In this document: piece after piece, positions 16,482-23,748 of the stretch
Layout of the letters: every line of letters starts with the position of its first letter
Numbering within the stretch: position 1 is the stretch's first letter
Virus record (IMG/VR): IMGVR_UViG_3300020463_000072
Coordinates: 1-32,834 of that record
DNA from: a virus
Length of the DNA: 32,834 bases
Reading direction: 5' to 3' (one strand)
Translations under genes and position numbers: made by a program
The notes under the pieces: generated by a model
What the model saw: the letters and a program-made list of their open reading frames with translations, nothing else
Told to the model about the DNA's origin: nothing
The model's database searches: none

Positions 16482-17110
16482 TGAAGCTACCTAAGATTAT
16501 ACATCAAATTTGGATTGGCCCAGACGAAATGCCAGAAAAATGCAAGGAGGCTTCTGCTAAAATGAAGGCTATGCATCCTAGTTGGGAATATAAGCTATGG
16601 GATAATGAAGCTGTATTTGAAGGTCAGTTTAAAGACGACCCATACCTAAAGTCATGGAAAAACAAGATTAGTTCTGAATATCTACTTCAACCTGCTTTTA
16701 TTGCAGATAGAGTTAGACTCTTAATTCTAAAAGCTATGGGAGGTATTTATGTAGATATGGACGCTTTACCTATTAGACCGTTTGATGATATTCTACCAGC
16801 TCTTGGTGATAAACATAATTTCTTTGGAGGATTGCGTCAACATGATGATTATAGTAATATGATTGACGTAACCGTTCTAGGTGCTGAGCCTAATGCTAGA
16901 GTAATTAATACAATACTAGAACAAAATGATTTTCCTATGAGTGGCTTACATATATCTTGGGCTTTCTTCAAAAACCTAGATGCTGATATGTGTATATTCG
17001 GTGAGGATTATTTCTATACAAAAGGTGAGCCAAACGAAAAGACTATCATTCTACATGAAGACAATCGCATGGTCACCTGGACTAACAAGAAGCCCGAGTG
17101 GATGCCTTAG
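16481..17110 (+). CDS. DXD glycosyltransferase (Gly_transf_sug / OCH1-like)
   Basis: 209 aa. The start PKIIHQIWIG (4-13) and the block ADRVRLLILKAMGGIYVDMD (75-94) are diagnostic of the DXD sugar-transferase family; D92-M-D94 would bind the divalent metal and nucleotide sugar. The product transfers a sugar to an unknown acceptor: host surface polysaccharide, a virion protein or modified DNA are all possible. Its length agrees with a bare catalytic domain; no membrane segment is visible. It overlaps the previous stop by one base (TAATG), so it is translationally coupled to the hub operon and is probably expressed late, which favours a virion or envelope target. Its stop lies in a hairpin shared with a convergent gene. 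Confidence 0.88.
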   Translation: MKLPKIIHQIWIGPDEMPEKCKEASAKMKAMHPSWEYKLWDNEAVFEGQFKDDPYLKSWKNKISSEYLLQPAFIADRVRLLILKAMGGIYVDMDALPIRPFDDILPALGDKHNFFGGLRQHDDYSNMIDVTVLGAEPNARVINTILEQNDFPMSGLHISWAFFKNLDADMCIFGEDYFYTKGEPNEKTIILHEDNRMVTWTNKKPEWMP

Positions 17111-17122
17111 GCAGCATCCACT
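17097..17122. terminator. Convergent-gene hairpin containing both stop codons
   Basis: AGTGGATGC (17097-17105) and GCATCCACT (17114-17122) are perfect reverse complements around an 8-base loop. The TAG of the glycosyltransferase and the TAA of the minus-strand gene overlap within the loop. Neither strand has a T run after the stem, so it may be a weak or factor-dependent bidirectional terminator, or an RNA-stabilising end. Confidence 0.5.
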
Positions 17123-17589
17123 TGAACAAGAGTTATGTTTTCAAAAGAGTCTTTTAACTCTCCGTAAGCTGGATGTGCCCAAGACTTAGAGCCGATAGAT
17201 TTCCAGTGGCTGTAATCCGCCATGTTAGGGAAAGTAGAGTGAATATCTCCAACAGTCAAGTTCTCAATAACAGTCTTGTCAATGTGTAAGAATTTGTTAC
17301 CTTTCATGTTAAGAACAGAAACGTAGAAGTCCGAACCAGGAAGTTGAATTTCAACATTGAAGAGTTTGTTCTTTTCGTATCTAAATAAGTTACAAAGATA
17401 ACCTTCACCTGAGTTAATAGTTAAGAAACCAGCTACACATTTAGAAATACTTCTGTATTTGTACTTAGTCTTGTTCCAGTCCAAGCCAAGGTTTTTAACG
17501 TAGAATTTGTGCATTTTACCCTTAATGTTTTGGTCGATTGAGAACGAAGTTCCAAGGGTTTCATTTGAATGTTTTTTAATATAAGCCAT
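17107..17589 (-). CDS. Minus-strand hypothetical protein, 160 aa
   Basis: Not recognised, but well supported: it is the only long frame across this stretch and no plus-strand gene competes. Its start (ATG at 17589-17587) has a clean A/C-rich leader (AAACAAACACAAAAACT), and it ends four bases inside the convergent glycosyltransferase gene. The protein is basic in its N-terminal half (KGKMHKFYVKNLGLDWNKTK) and beta-rich, with Cys in SKCVAGF and YLCNLF, and has an aromatic C-terminal part (DYSHWKSIGSKSWAHPAYG). It is the only gene of the window on this strand and has no late-promoter motif. It may be an early gene, but no convincing promoter was found in the 165-base divergent gap. Confidence 0.7.
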   Translation of the reverse strand: MAYIKKHSNETLGTSFSIDQNIKGKMHKFYVKNLGLDWNKTKYKYRSISKCVAGFLTINSGEGYLCNLFRYEKNKLFNVEIQLPGSDFYVSVLNMKGNKFLHIDKTVIENLTVGDIHSTFPNMADYSHWKSIGSKSWAHPAYGELKDSFENITLVQVDAA

Positions 17590-17716
17590 AGTTTTTGTGT
17601 TTGTTTTTAATTACAGTACTAATATACGAAAAATATCTGACATAAAAAAATCTAGAGGCAATTATTTTGCAAAAAAATGCCACTTTTTTGTATCTGGATA
17701 AAACTCGTACGAAAGT

Positions 17717-17728
17717 AGATATATAATA
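17717..17728 (+). promoter_or_regulatory. Candidate phage late promoter AGATATATAATA (copy 3)
   Basis: Exact copy of the 12-base motif in the gap between the divergent minus-strand gene and the S1-domain gene, 26 bases before ATG 17755. The leader downstream ends in an A-rich run (TTTTAAATAAAAATAA). Confidence 0.7.
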
Positions 17729-17754
17729 TGTTATTACCTTTTAAATAAAAATAA

Positions 17755-19050
17755 ATGTCAGAGAAAAAAAGACGCAGAATTAAGACTGCCGGTGTGAAAG
17801 CCGAATCGATCGAACTAATAGAAAAAGTTCAAACCCCTACCCAAGAATTTACTGAAACTAAAGAAGAAGTCAAAGACAATGGCAATGACTTCTCAGAATT
17901 CTATGATGAGAGCGGAGAGTTCTTATGGGAGAAGTACGAAGCCACATGTCCAACTCAAAACAGGACTCATAACCCACATATTAAAACAAATAACGGAGAT
18001 AAAGTATTCTCAAGAGAAGATTATGCTCAAGAGTTGTATGATTTAATGGAAGGCCACAGTGCTAAAATTAAACCTATTGTCAATGAGGGTGAAATTCATA
18101 CAGGTGTTGTTTACGGAGTAGACCAAAACTTTATTTCTGTAGATATTGACTACAGAGAATTAGTTTATGTTAAGGCTAATAAAGAGTCTGAAGAAGTTAG
18201 AGCTTTATTACCAGGTGAAGAAACTGCTGTCTTAATTACTGATACAAAAGGTACTTTAGGTGGAACAATCACTGGAGGAGTTAAACACAAAACATTCATG
18301 GATCTTAGAGCCGGTATCGAAGAGGGTAACACCGCTTGGATTGGTATAGTTAAGAGTATGATTGAGAATGGTGGTTATATTGTAAAAGTTCAAGGTGTAG
18401 ATTGTTTCATGCCAGGTTCACTTGCAGGTATTAATAAATTATCAGACTTTGGCTCTATTGTAGGCGAAGAGATTTATGTAGTACCGGTTAGTTTCTCTCC
18501 AGATAGAGGTACGATTGTAGTTTCACATAGAAAATATCTACAAGCTTTAATTCCAGGTGCAATACAAGAATTAAAACAAAACGTAGGTGTTGAGAAAACA
18601 GGTAATGTGACAGGTACTGCAAAATATGGTGTATTCGTAGAATTTGATAAATGCCTAACAGGTATGATTCACAACAATGAATTAGATGAGGAGACTCAAG
18701 CTAAATTCAAATCTAGAGATATAAAACCAGGAGACCCTATAAAATTCTTTGTTAAGGATATTATTAGCAACACTAAAATTACATTAACTCAAAAAGAAGT
18801 TAGTTCTTTTAATCCATGGTTAGATATTCAATCTAGGTATACAATACCATCTGTAGTCGAGGCTAAAGTTAAGACTAAAAAAGACTATGGTATCTTTGTA
18901 AACATCGAAGATGGTGTAACTGGATTGCTACATGTTAGTGAATTGCCGGAAAATTCAATAGGAGACTATAAAATAGGAGATGACATCAATGTTCAAATCA
19001 CTAGGATTGATGAAGCTACTATGAAGGTGTTTCTTAAATTACCCCAATAA
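17755..19050 (+). CDS. Ribosomal protein S1-like RNA-binding protein, four S1-type repeats
   Basis: 431 aa. After a charged, acidic N-terminus (1-100) come four S1/OB-type repeats at about 111-180, 191-260, 278-347 and 366-429. The last two are canonical (KTGNVTGTAKYGVFVEFDKC, LTGMIHNNEL; KTKKDYGIFVNIEDGVTGLL, HVSELPE). The first two are more divergent. The arrangement resembles the RNA-binding part of bacterial bS1, which recruits A/U-rich mRNA leaders to the 30S subunit. In Bacteroidota, where the anti-Shine-Dalgarno is hidden in the ribosome, S1-like contacts would matter more. A role in promoting phage mRNA translation is an inference. An alternative is an RNA-protecting or transcription-related protein. 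It is the first gene after a late-promoter motif, ahead of the wedge genes. Confidence 0.82.
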   Translation: MSEKKRRRIKTAGVKAESIELIEKVQTPTQEFTETKEEVKDNGNDFSEFYDESGEFLWEKYEATCPTQNRTHNPHIKTNNGDKVFSREDYAQELYDLMEGHSAKIKPIVNEGEIHTGVVYGVDQNFISVDIDYRELVYVKANKESEEVRALLPGEETAVLITDTKGTLGGTITGGVKHKTFMDLRAGIEEGNTAWIGIVKSMIENGGYIVKVQGVDCFMPGSLAGINKLSDFGSIVGEEIYVVPVSFSPDRGTIVVSHRKYLQALIPGAIQELKQNVGVEKTGNVTGTAKYGVFVEFDKCLTGMIHNNELDEETQAKFKSRDIKPGDPIKFFVKDIISNTKITLTQKEVSSFNPWLDIQSRYTIPSVVEAKVKTKKDYGIFVNIEDGVTGLLHVSELPENSIGDYKIGDDINVQITRIDEATMKVFLKLPQ

Positions 19051-19061
19051 CTATCCCAACA

Positions 19062-19096
19062 GAGTTTGATATATATTGAAAAGTAATATCATACTC
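19062..19096 (+). promoter_or_regulatory. Intergenic hairpin before the amidoligase-like gene
   Basis: GAGTTTGATAT (19062-19072) and ATATCATACTC (19086-19096) pair in 10 of 11 positions (one T-T mismatch) around a 13-base loop. There is no T run, and the ATG follows five bases later, so this may regulate translation or mark an RNA-processing site. It is not a typical terminator. Confidence 0.4.
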
Positions 19097-19101
19097 CTAA
19101 T

Positions 19102-20412
19102 ATGCAAAAACTAAACAGATCTTCATCGAGACAATCTGTCCTAAACGCTAGTCAAATAGGCGTCGAGTTTGAATTCTACTCAAATCTAGAGTTAGAAGAG
19201 ACAAAGAAGTCTTTGAGTGAGTTATTAAACAGGAAGATTCAATTAGAGGAAAAGGCTCATTCTGACTTTCAACCTAGTGCGGAAGTCTTTAAGATGGAAC
19301 CAGATATGTCTGGTGGTAAAGGTCTTATTGAGTTAGTTACTGGTGCGATGACGTACCGTAGTGCTAGAATTGTAATTCAAAAGATGTTAAGATGGATAGA
19401 GAAGAATGGTTATACTAATGACCGAGCTTCTATTCATCTCAATATGTCTTTTAACGCAGATTACTTAGAGGATAGAGACATGATTACACACATGTCAATC
19501 TTAAAGTTTATCTTAGAGTTTGATGAAGCAAGAGTCTATAAGTATTTTCCAAACAGAGAGCATTCAACTTATGCTAAGTCTATTAAATGGATTATGCCAA
19601 AACATGAAGCATTCTACTATAATGAAGATTTAATTAGTTCGGATAACTTTACTTATGCTAATACTAAATACTATGGTATTAACTTTGAGAAAGCACAAAA
19701 GAATTATTTAGAGTTCAGATATTTAGGTGGTGAAAATTACGAGAAAAGAACAGATGATATTTTACATTTAGCAGAAATGTTTATCATGTCAGTTTGGAAA
19801 TCTTGTAACAATCCTAAATTTACACCTGAGAATAAAATAGAACTTAAGAGGATCTTAGAAAAGAATAGACCTCTTGTGGAGATGCTAAAAGATCATAAAG
19901 CAGTAAATAAATACTGGAGACAGATAAATATATTAGTAGACTTAACAGACAATGAGCAAGTTATTAATGTACAGTGGAATAGATTTAAACACAAAGTGTT
20001 AGAGTTATTAGCTAACGGAGCTATGGAGTCAGGTGTTATCAACTATGATTCTGACTACGGAACTGTACAAATTAAGGATGGTGTTTTTAAAACAGCATAT
20101 TTGTTAAACGGCTTTGAGTTTATTAATTGCGAGCTATCCGGTAACATTGAAAATAGTTCAATTTACGGTGGTAAAATAGAAGGAGCACAATGTTTGCGCT
20201 CACAATTTTATCAAGGATGTGAGTTAAAAGATTCTAAAGTAGAGTCTTCTTATGTTCATGGTAGCTGCACGCTGACTAACTGTTATGTCTTTGGAAGAGA
20301 TGGTATTTTCAAAGGTAAAATGGTCGGAGGTATTTTTAGAGAAGGTGGTATTGGACCACATGCTAGATTTGAAGATACAGAAATAGTGGTAAGCACAAAA
20401 ATAAATACATAA
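19102..20412 (+). CDS. Amidoligase-like enzyme fused to a C-terminal beta-helix
   Basis: 436 aa. The N-terminal ~300 residues fit the putative amidoligase (COOH-NH2 ligase) pattern: IGVEFEFY (19-26), KMEPDMSGGKGLIELVTGAM (64-83), a helix then RASIHLNMSFN (108-118), YYGINFEK (190-197) and NYLEFRYLGG (201-210). Acidic and His residues at these places would bind metal-ATP. Amidoligases join carboxyl and amino groups, often modifying proteins or peptides. From ~320 to 430 there are short repeats of about 20 residues (GFEFINCELSGNIENSSIYG, SQFYQGCELKDSKVESSYVH) typical of a right-handed beta-helix, a fold common in phage adhesins. It lies between the S1-like gene and the wedge genes, so it is probably made late. 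Substrate and virion association are unknown. Family assignment is by motif pattern only. Confidence 0.6.
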   Translation: MQKLNRSSSRQSVLNASQIGVEFEFYSNLELEETKKSLSELLNRKIQLEEKAHSDFQPSAEVFKMEPDMSGGKGLIELVTGAMTYRSARIVIQKMLRWIEKNGYTNDRASIHLNMSFNADYLEDRDMITHMSILKFILEFDEARVYKYFPNREHSTYAKSIKWIMPKHEAFYYNEDLISSDNFTYANTKYYGINFEKAQKNYLEFRYLGGENYEKRTDDILHLAEMFIMSVWKSCNNPKFTPENKIELKRILEKNRPLVEMLKDHKAVNKYWRQINILVDLTDNEQVINVQWNRFKHKVLELLANGAMESGVINYDSDYGTVQIKDGVFKTAYLLNGFEFINCELSGNIENSSIYGGKIEGAQCLRSQFYQGCELKDSKVESSYVHGSCTLTNCYVFGRDGIFKGKMVGGIFREGGIGPHARFEDTEIVVSTKINT

Positions 20413-20414
20413 CA

Positions 20415-21257
20415 ATGAGTGAAATAAGACAAGGTAATCAAAACGATTTAAGTACCGAGAGAGATTTTGGGGCAACCTGCCTCAACGCATTCTTACAAGA
20501 GTTAGGAGACGACTTAACTGGTGCTTGTATGGTTCCTGTTAACCTGCCTCAAAGAGAAATTTTAAACATAGTTAAGAGAGCTAAAAAATGGTTCTATAAA
20601 AACTATGAAGATGCTGTAAGAGAAAACTATTATGTTGTTCCTACTACAGTATTTGATTCAGCATATTTTACAAATCACAGGTCTTTAAACCTACCCAATG
20701 CATCCGCAGATGGTTCAGGTGCAGTCTTCTCTGTATTCGGCATATATGACACTGGCTCTGGTTTTAATTCTACTGGAGGTGGTCTAGACGTAAGATTTCA
20801 AAGCGGTGGAGACTTCGCTTTAGAAAGAATGTTATTTAGAGGTATGTATGAAGGTTCTGGAGCTGCCGAAGCTGCAGAAGAGTTACAGTATTATGTACTT
20901 AACCAATCACTAGCAGATATGTCTAGAATGATTATGGAAAACCCTATTTCATTCCAATACTCTAGATTGACTGGTGAATTAAAGATATTAGGCGACAAGC
21001 CAAAAGATGACGTAGTCTTACATGTTTATGAAACACTACCTGACTGCGCATTGTATGAAGATGAGATATTCTTCAGATATTGTTCTGCTAAAATTAAGCA
21101 GTCCCTAGGTGCCAAATTAGGTATCTTCAAGTTTGCATTACCTGGTAATGTAGAATTTGACTATGACGCAATAAAAGACATGGGAGACACCGAATTAGAG
21201 TCGATTATTGAAGAAATTAAAGGAGACGAGGGTGTAGATTACATGTTCCACTCGTAA
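20415..21257 (+). CDS. Virion structural protein, neck or baseplate-associated
   Basis: 280 aa. I recognise the general pattern of a conserved myophage structural protein but cannot name it firmly. Features are the LPQREILNIVKRAKKWFYKN helix (~43-62), VVPTTVFDS, a variable Gly/Ser-rich loop (~95-130), FALERMLFRG, DVVLHVYETLPDCALYEDEI and IFFRYCSAKIKQSLGAKLG, and an acidic end. Similar proteins occur in large phages annotated as neck or connector proteins. Here it sits directly before gp25, so a baseplate-wedge attachment is equally possible. It starts two bases after the amidoligase gene. Confidence 0.6.
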   Translation: MSEIRQGNQNDLSTERDFGATCLNAFLQELGDDLTGACMVPVNLPQREILNIVKRAKKWFYKNYEDAVRENYYVVPTTVFDSAYFTNHRSLNLPNASADGSGAVFSVFGIYDTGSGFNSTGGGLDVRFQSGGDFALERMLFRGMYEGSGAAEAAEELQYYVLNQSLADMSRMIMENPISFQYSRLTGELKILGDKPKDDVVLHVYETLPDCALYEDEIFFRYCSAKIKQSLGAKLGIFKFALPGNVEFDYDAIKDMGDTELESIIEEIKGDEGVDYMFHS

Positions 21258-21277
21258 AAAGTAGGATACATATATAA

Positions 21278-21634
21278 ATGGAATTTTACATTAAACACAT
21301 AGGAGACCCTAACTTTCAGACTAAAAGAGTTCAGAGTAATGGTGAGATTGAGCAATTATTAACTCAAATCGAAACTACACTGTTCACTAGGAAGAGAGAT
21401 GTATTAGGCGAACCCAATTTTGGATGTAACTTAGAAGATTTGGTATACGGTTTAAATCAAAGCGAGTTCCAAATTAGAAATGAAATTGAAAGTCAATTAA
21501 TGAATTATGTACCTTTAGCTCAAAAGTATTCAACTGAAGTTGATGTTAAGTTTTTTAAAGGTGAAGTAAGAGATATTTGTTATGTTGATGTTACAGTTAA
21601 CAATGAGTATATAATCCAAGTAAATCTAAGATAA
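21278..21634 (+). CDS. 25: Baseplate wedge protein gp25 (GPW_gp25 family)
   Basis: 118 aa, the usual length of the family. Signature RDVLGEPNFGCNLEDLVYGL (~39-58) corresponds to the family's 'GE....P.FG..L.......' core. It is preceded by a helix with IEQLLTQIETTLFTRK and followed by the IRNEIESQLMNYVP helix (~68-81) and strands VDVKFFKG and YVDVTV. gp25 forms the inner baseplate core with gp6 and nucleates sheath assembly. gp6 follows seven bases later, the normal pairing in contractile systems. A TATATAA stretch touches the start codon but is too close for a promoter. Confidence 0.92.
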   Translation: MEFYIKHIGDPNFQTKRVQSNGEIEQLLTQIETTLFTRKRDVLGEPNFGCNLEDLVYGLNQSEFQIRNEIESQLMNYVPLAQKYSTEVDVKFFKGEVRDICYVDVTVNNEYIIQVNLR

Positions 21635-21641
21635 ATAAATA

Positions 21642-23471
21642 ATGGCAGAACTAAAATTTTTAAGTACACTAAGAACAAACGCCGACCAAATCAAGGCGGA
21701 TGCGCGTACGTATATTTCAAGAGTATACAAACGTGCTAATACTTTGTTTACTGAAGCATCACCATTTGCACAGATAGTAAATGTAATGTCAGAGCTTGGC
21801 GAATTAATTATGTTCTATGTAGAAGACTCTCTAGTAGAACAAAACATTTATACTGCACAACAACCAGAATCTATTTATGGTTTATCAAGATTAACTGGAC
21901 ATGATGCAACAAGAGGTTTTGCTGCAACAGGTGAGATTGAATTCAGATGGAAAGTTGGTGCAGACCTTGGTAAGGTTGCAGGTACTGGTTTAAACATTGA
22001 TGGTAGAGCTCAATTACAATGTGAGCAAAACGGATTAAAATATACTCTATTGACTTCTTCAGACAGATATAGATTAGAGAAGTCTAGTAAGTCTAAAGTT
22101 AAAACTGCAATAGTACAAGGTGAATTTGAACAACAGACTTTTACTGGAACTGGTGAACCTATGCAGGCATACAATGTAAAAGTAAATAAATTAACTGACC
22201 ATTCAATGGTTTCAGTTTCTGTTAACGGTGAGAAGTGGACTAAACACGATTCCATGTATGACTTACTAAACAATGAGAAAGGGTTTATACTTAAGACTGG
22301 TATTTCAGGTGGACTAGACGTTTACTTTGGTACTGGTAACTTTGGAGCTATTCCAGTAGCTGGAAGCGATATTCAAGTTGAGTATGTAAAACATTCAGGT
22401 GCTTTAGGTAATTTAGCAGATGGACAAGACTTAGTATTCCAATGGCAATCGGAAGGTACTGATTCAAACGGAGATGAATTTGATTTGAATGAGTATTTAG
22501 AATTGTATATTACTTCATCACCTAAAATGGGAGCAGATAAAGAGAACCCAGAGTTTACAAAATTAATGGCGCCACTAACGTCCAAATCTTTTGTTCTAGC
22601 GACACCAGATAACTACGAGTATTTCCTATCAAGATATGGAATGTTCTCGTATGTGGATGCCTACAATACCACATCGGATGAGTATTTAGATGATGACAAT
22701 GTTATCTATATCTTTGCCGTGCCAGATGTGAAAAGAAAGTTATTAGCAAGTCAAGATTACTTCTCGATTCCACAGAACGAGATGTTCTTTGACCAAAATG
22801 AATATGACAAGATGTCACAAGTAATTCAAGACAGTGGCCAACAAATGGTTACAACTGAAGTTGTTTTTGTGAGACCTCAGATTAGAAAATACAGTATGGA
22901 TATTAACATCAGATATTTTGAAGGTTACACAAGACAAGAGATATTCTCAGATGTAAGAGCTAGAGTTAGCGACTATTTATTAAATGTAACAAGAAGAGAC
23001 AAACTGCCTAAGTCTGATATTGTATACATTTTAGAAGAAATTGAAGGCATTGATGCAGTGAACGTGAGGTTTATCTCAGAAACAGAAGAGACTGCTAGAC
23101 GATTAGGTTACTATGAGTCTAAGACTGTTTCGGTTGTACCTCAAGAACCTGTACTATTAGAAGATATTGGTAACGGCAAACAAAAATATATTTTCTTTAA
23201 GCAAGTGGAAGAAGTTAAGACCGTGGACGTCGATGAGACGACAACTATTCCATATACAGTTGCAGGCTTAGATCAATGGGGAGATATTATCATGGAGAAA
23301 GAAGAAGTCGCTGTCTTTAGAGGCGGATGGCAAGATCGAGATGGTGATGAAATTCTAGATGATGCTAAGATAAATGCTGAAGCTGCGCTTAGTGTGAATT
23401 TTGATGAAACGCCGGTACCTAGAACAATATACACTAGAGTACAGGCTGGAAATAGAAAAGCCTTGAAATAA
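21642..23471 (+). CDS. 6: Baseplate wedge protein gp6-like (Baseplate_J-type)
   Basis: 609 aa. The N-terminal helical region (PFAQIVNVMSELGELIMFYV, then IYTAQQPESIYGLSRLTGHD) matches the 'insert into ring' part of gp6/gpJ proteins, where residues near PESIYGLSRLTGH are typical. The middle is beta-rich. The C-terminal domain (FEGYTRQEIFSDVRARVSDY, DIVYILEEIEGIDAVNVRFI) is the conserved wedge module. gp6 dimers connect neighbouring wedges and clamp around gp25 and gp7 in the T4 baseplate. It is followed through TAATG by a small gene. Length is close to T4 gp6 (660 aa). Confidence 0.87.
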   Translation: MAELKFLSTLRTNADQIKADARTYISRVYKRANTLFTEASPFAQIVNVMSELGELIMFYVEDSLVEQNIYTAQQPESIYGLSRLTGHDATRGFAATGEIEFRWKVGADLGKVAGTGLNIDGRAQLQCEQNGLKYTLLTSSDRYRLEKSSKSKVKTAIVQGEFEQQTFTGTGEPMQAYNVKVNKLTDHSMVSVSVNGEKWTKHDSMYDLLNNEKGFILKTGISGGLDVYFGTGNFGAIPVAGSDIQVEYVKHSGALGNLADGQDLVFQWQSEGTDSNGDEFDLNEYLELYITSSPKMGADKENPEFTKLMAPLTSKSFVLATPDNYEYFLSRYGMFSYVDAYNTTSDEYLDDDNVIYIFAVPDVKRKLLASQDYFSIPQNEMFFDQNEYDKMSQVIQDSGQQMVTTEVVFVRPQIRKYSMDINIRYFEGYTRQEIFSDVRARVSDYLLNVTRRDKLPKSDIVYILEEIEGIDAVNVRFISETEETARRLGYYESKTVSVVPQEPVLLEDIGNGKQKYIFFKQVEEVKTVDVDETTTIPYTVAGLDQWGDIIMEKEEVAVFRGGWQDRDGDEILDDAKINAEAALSVNFDETPVPRTIYTRVQAGNRKALK

Positions 23472-23746
23472 TGTTATTTAAAGATCTATTAGTTTACAAG
23501 CGTAAAAGGCTATATAAGATAGCTAAGCACAGAAGAGATGACCTTAAGAATACTAAGTATGACTACAAGTCTGGTAATAGAGGTTTAATCGGTAAACAGC
23601 TTTCAAATCACATACAAAGAAACCAAACGATGAGAGAATTTCTCTTATTCGTAAATGACTATATTGTAAGTATCTTAGATAATGTTAGATTCCTAAGAAA
23701 CTTTACAAACTTTACAGTACAAAAAGACGACGATACAACTAGATAA
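23471..23746 (+). CDS. Small basic protein between gp6 and gp7 homologues, 91 aa
   Basis: Not recognised. Lys/Arg-rich N-terminus (KRKRLYKIAKHRRDD) and a helical C-terminal half (MREFLLFVNDYIVSILDNVR). It overlaps the gp6 stop by one base (TAATG), so it is probably translated with it. Position suggests a minor baseplate component or a local assembly factor; nothing more specific can be read. Confidence 0.6.
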   Translation: MLFKDLLVYKRKRLYKIAKHRRDDLKNTKYDYKSGNRGLIGKQLSNHIQRNQTMREFLLFVNDYIVSILDNVRFLRNFTNFTVQKDDDTTR

Positions 23747-23748
23747 TT

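Noticed and set aside
17590-17754. tRNA, small RNA or further gene in the divergent gap
   Set aside because: No cloverleaf, strong stem or open frame was seen; only AT-rich leaders and the late-promoter motif.
21268-21280. TATATAA as a late promoter for gp25
   Set aside because: It touches the ATG, lacks the AGA prefix and would leave no leader; probably only an AT-rich start context.
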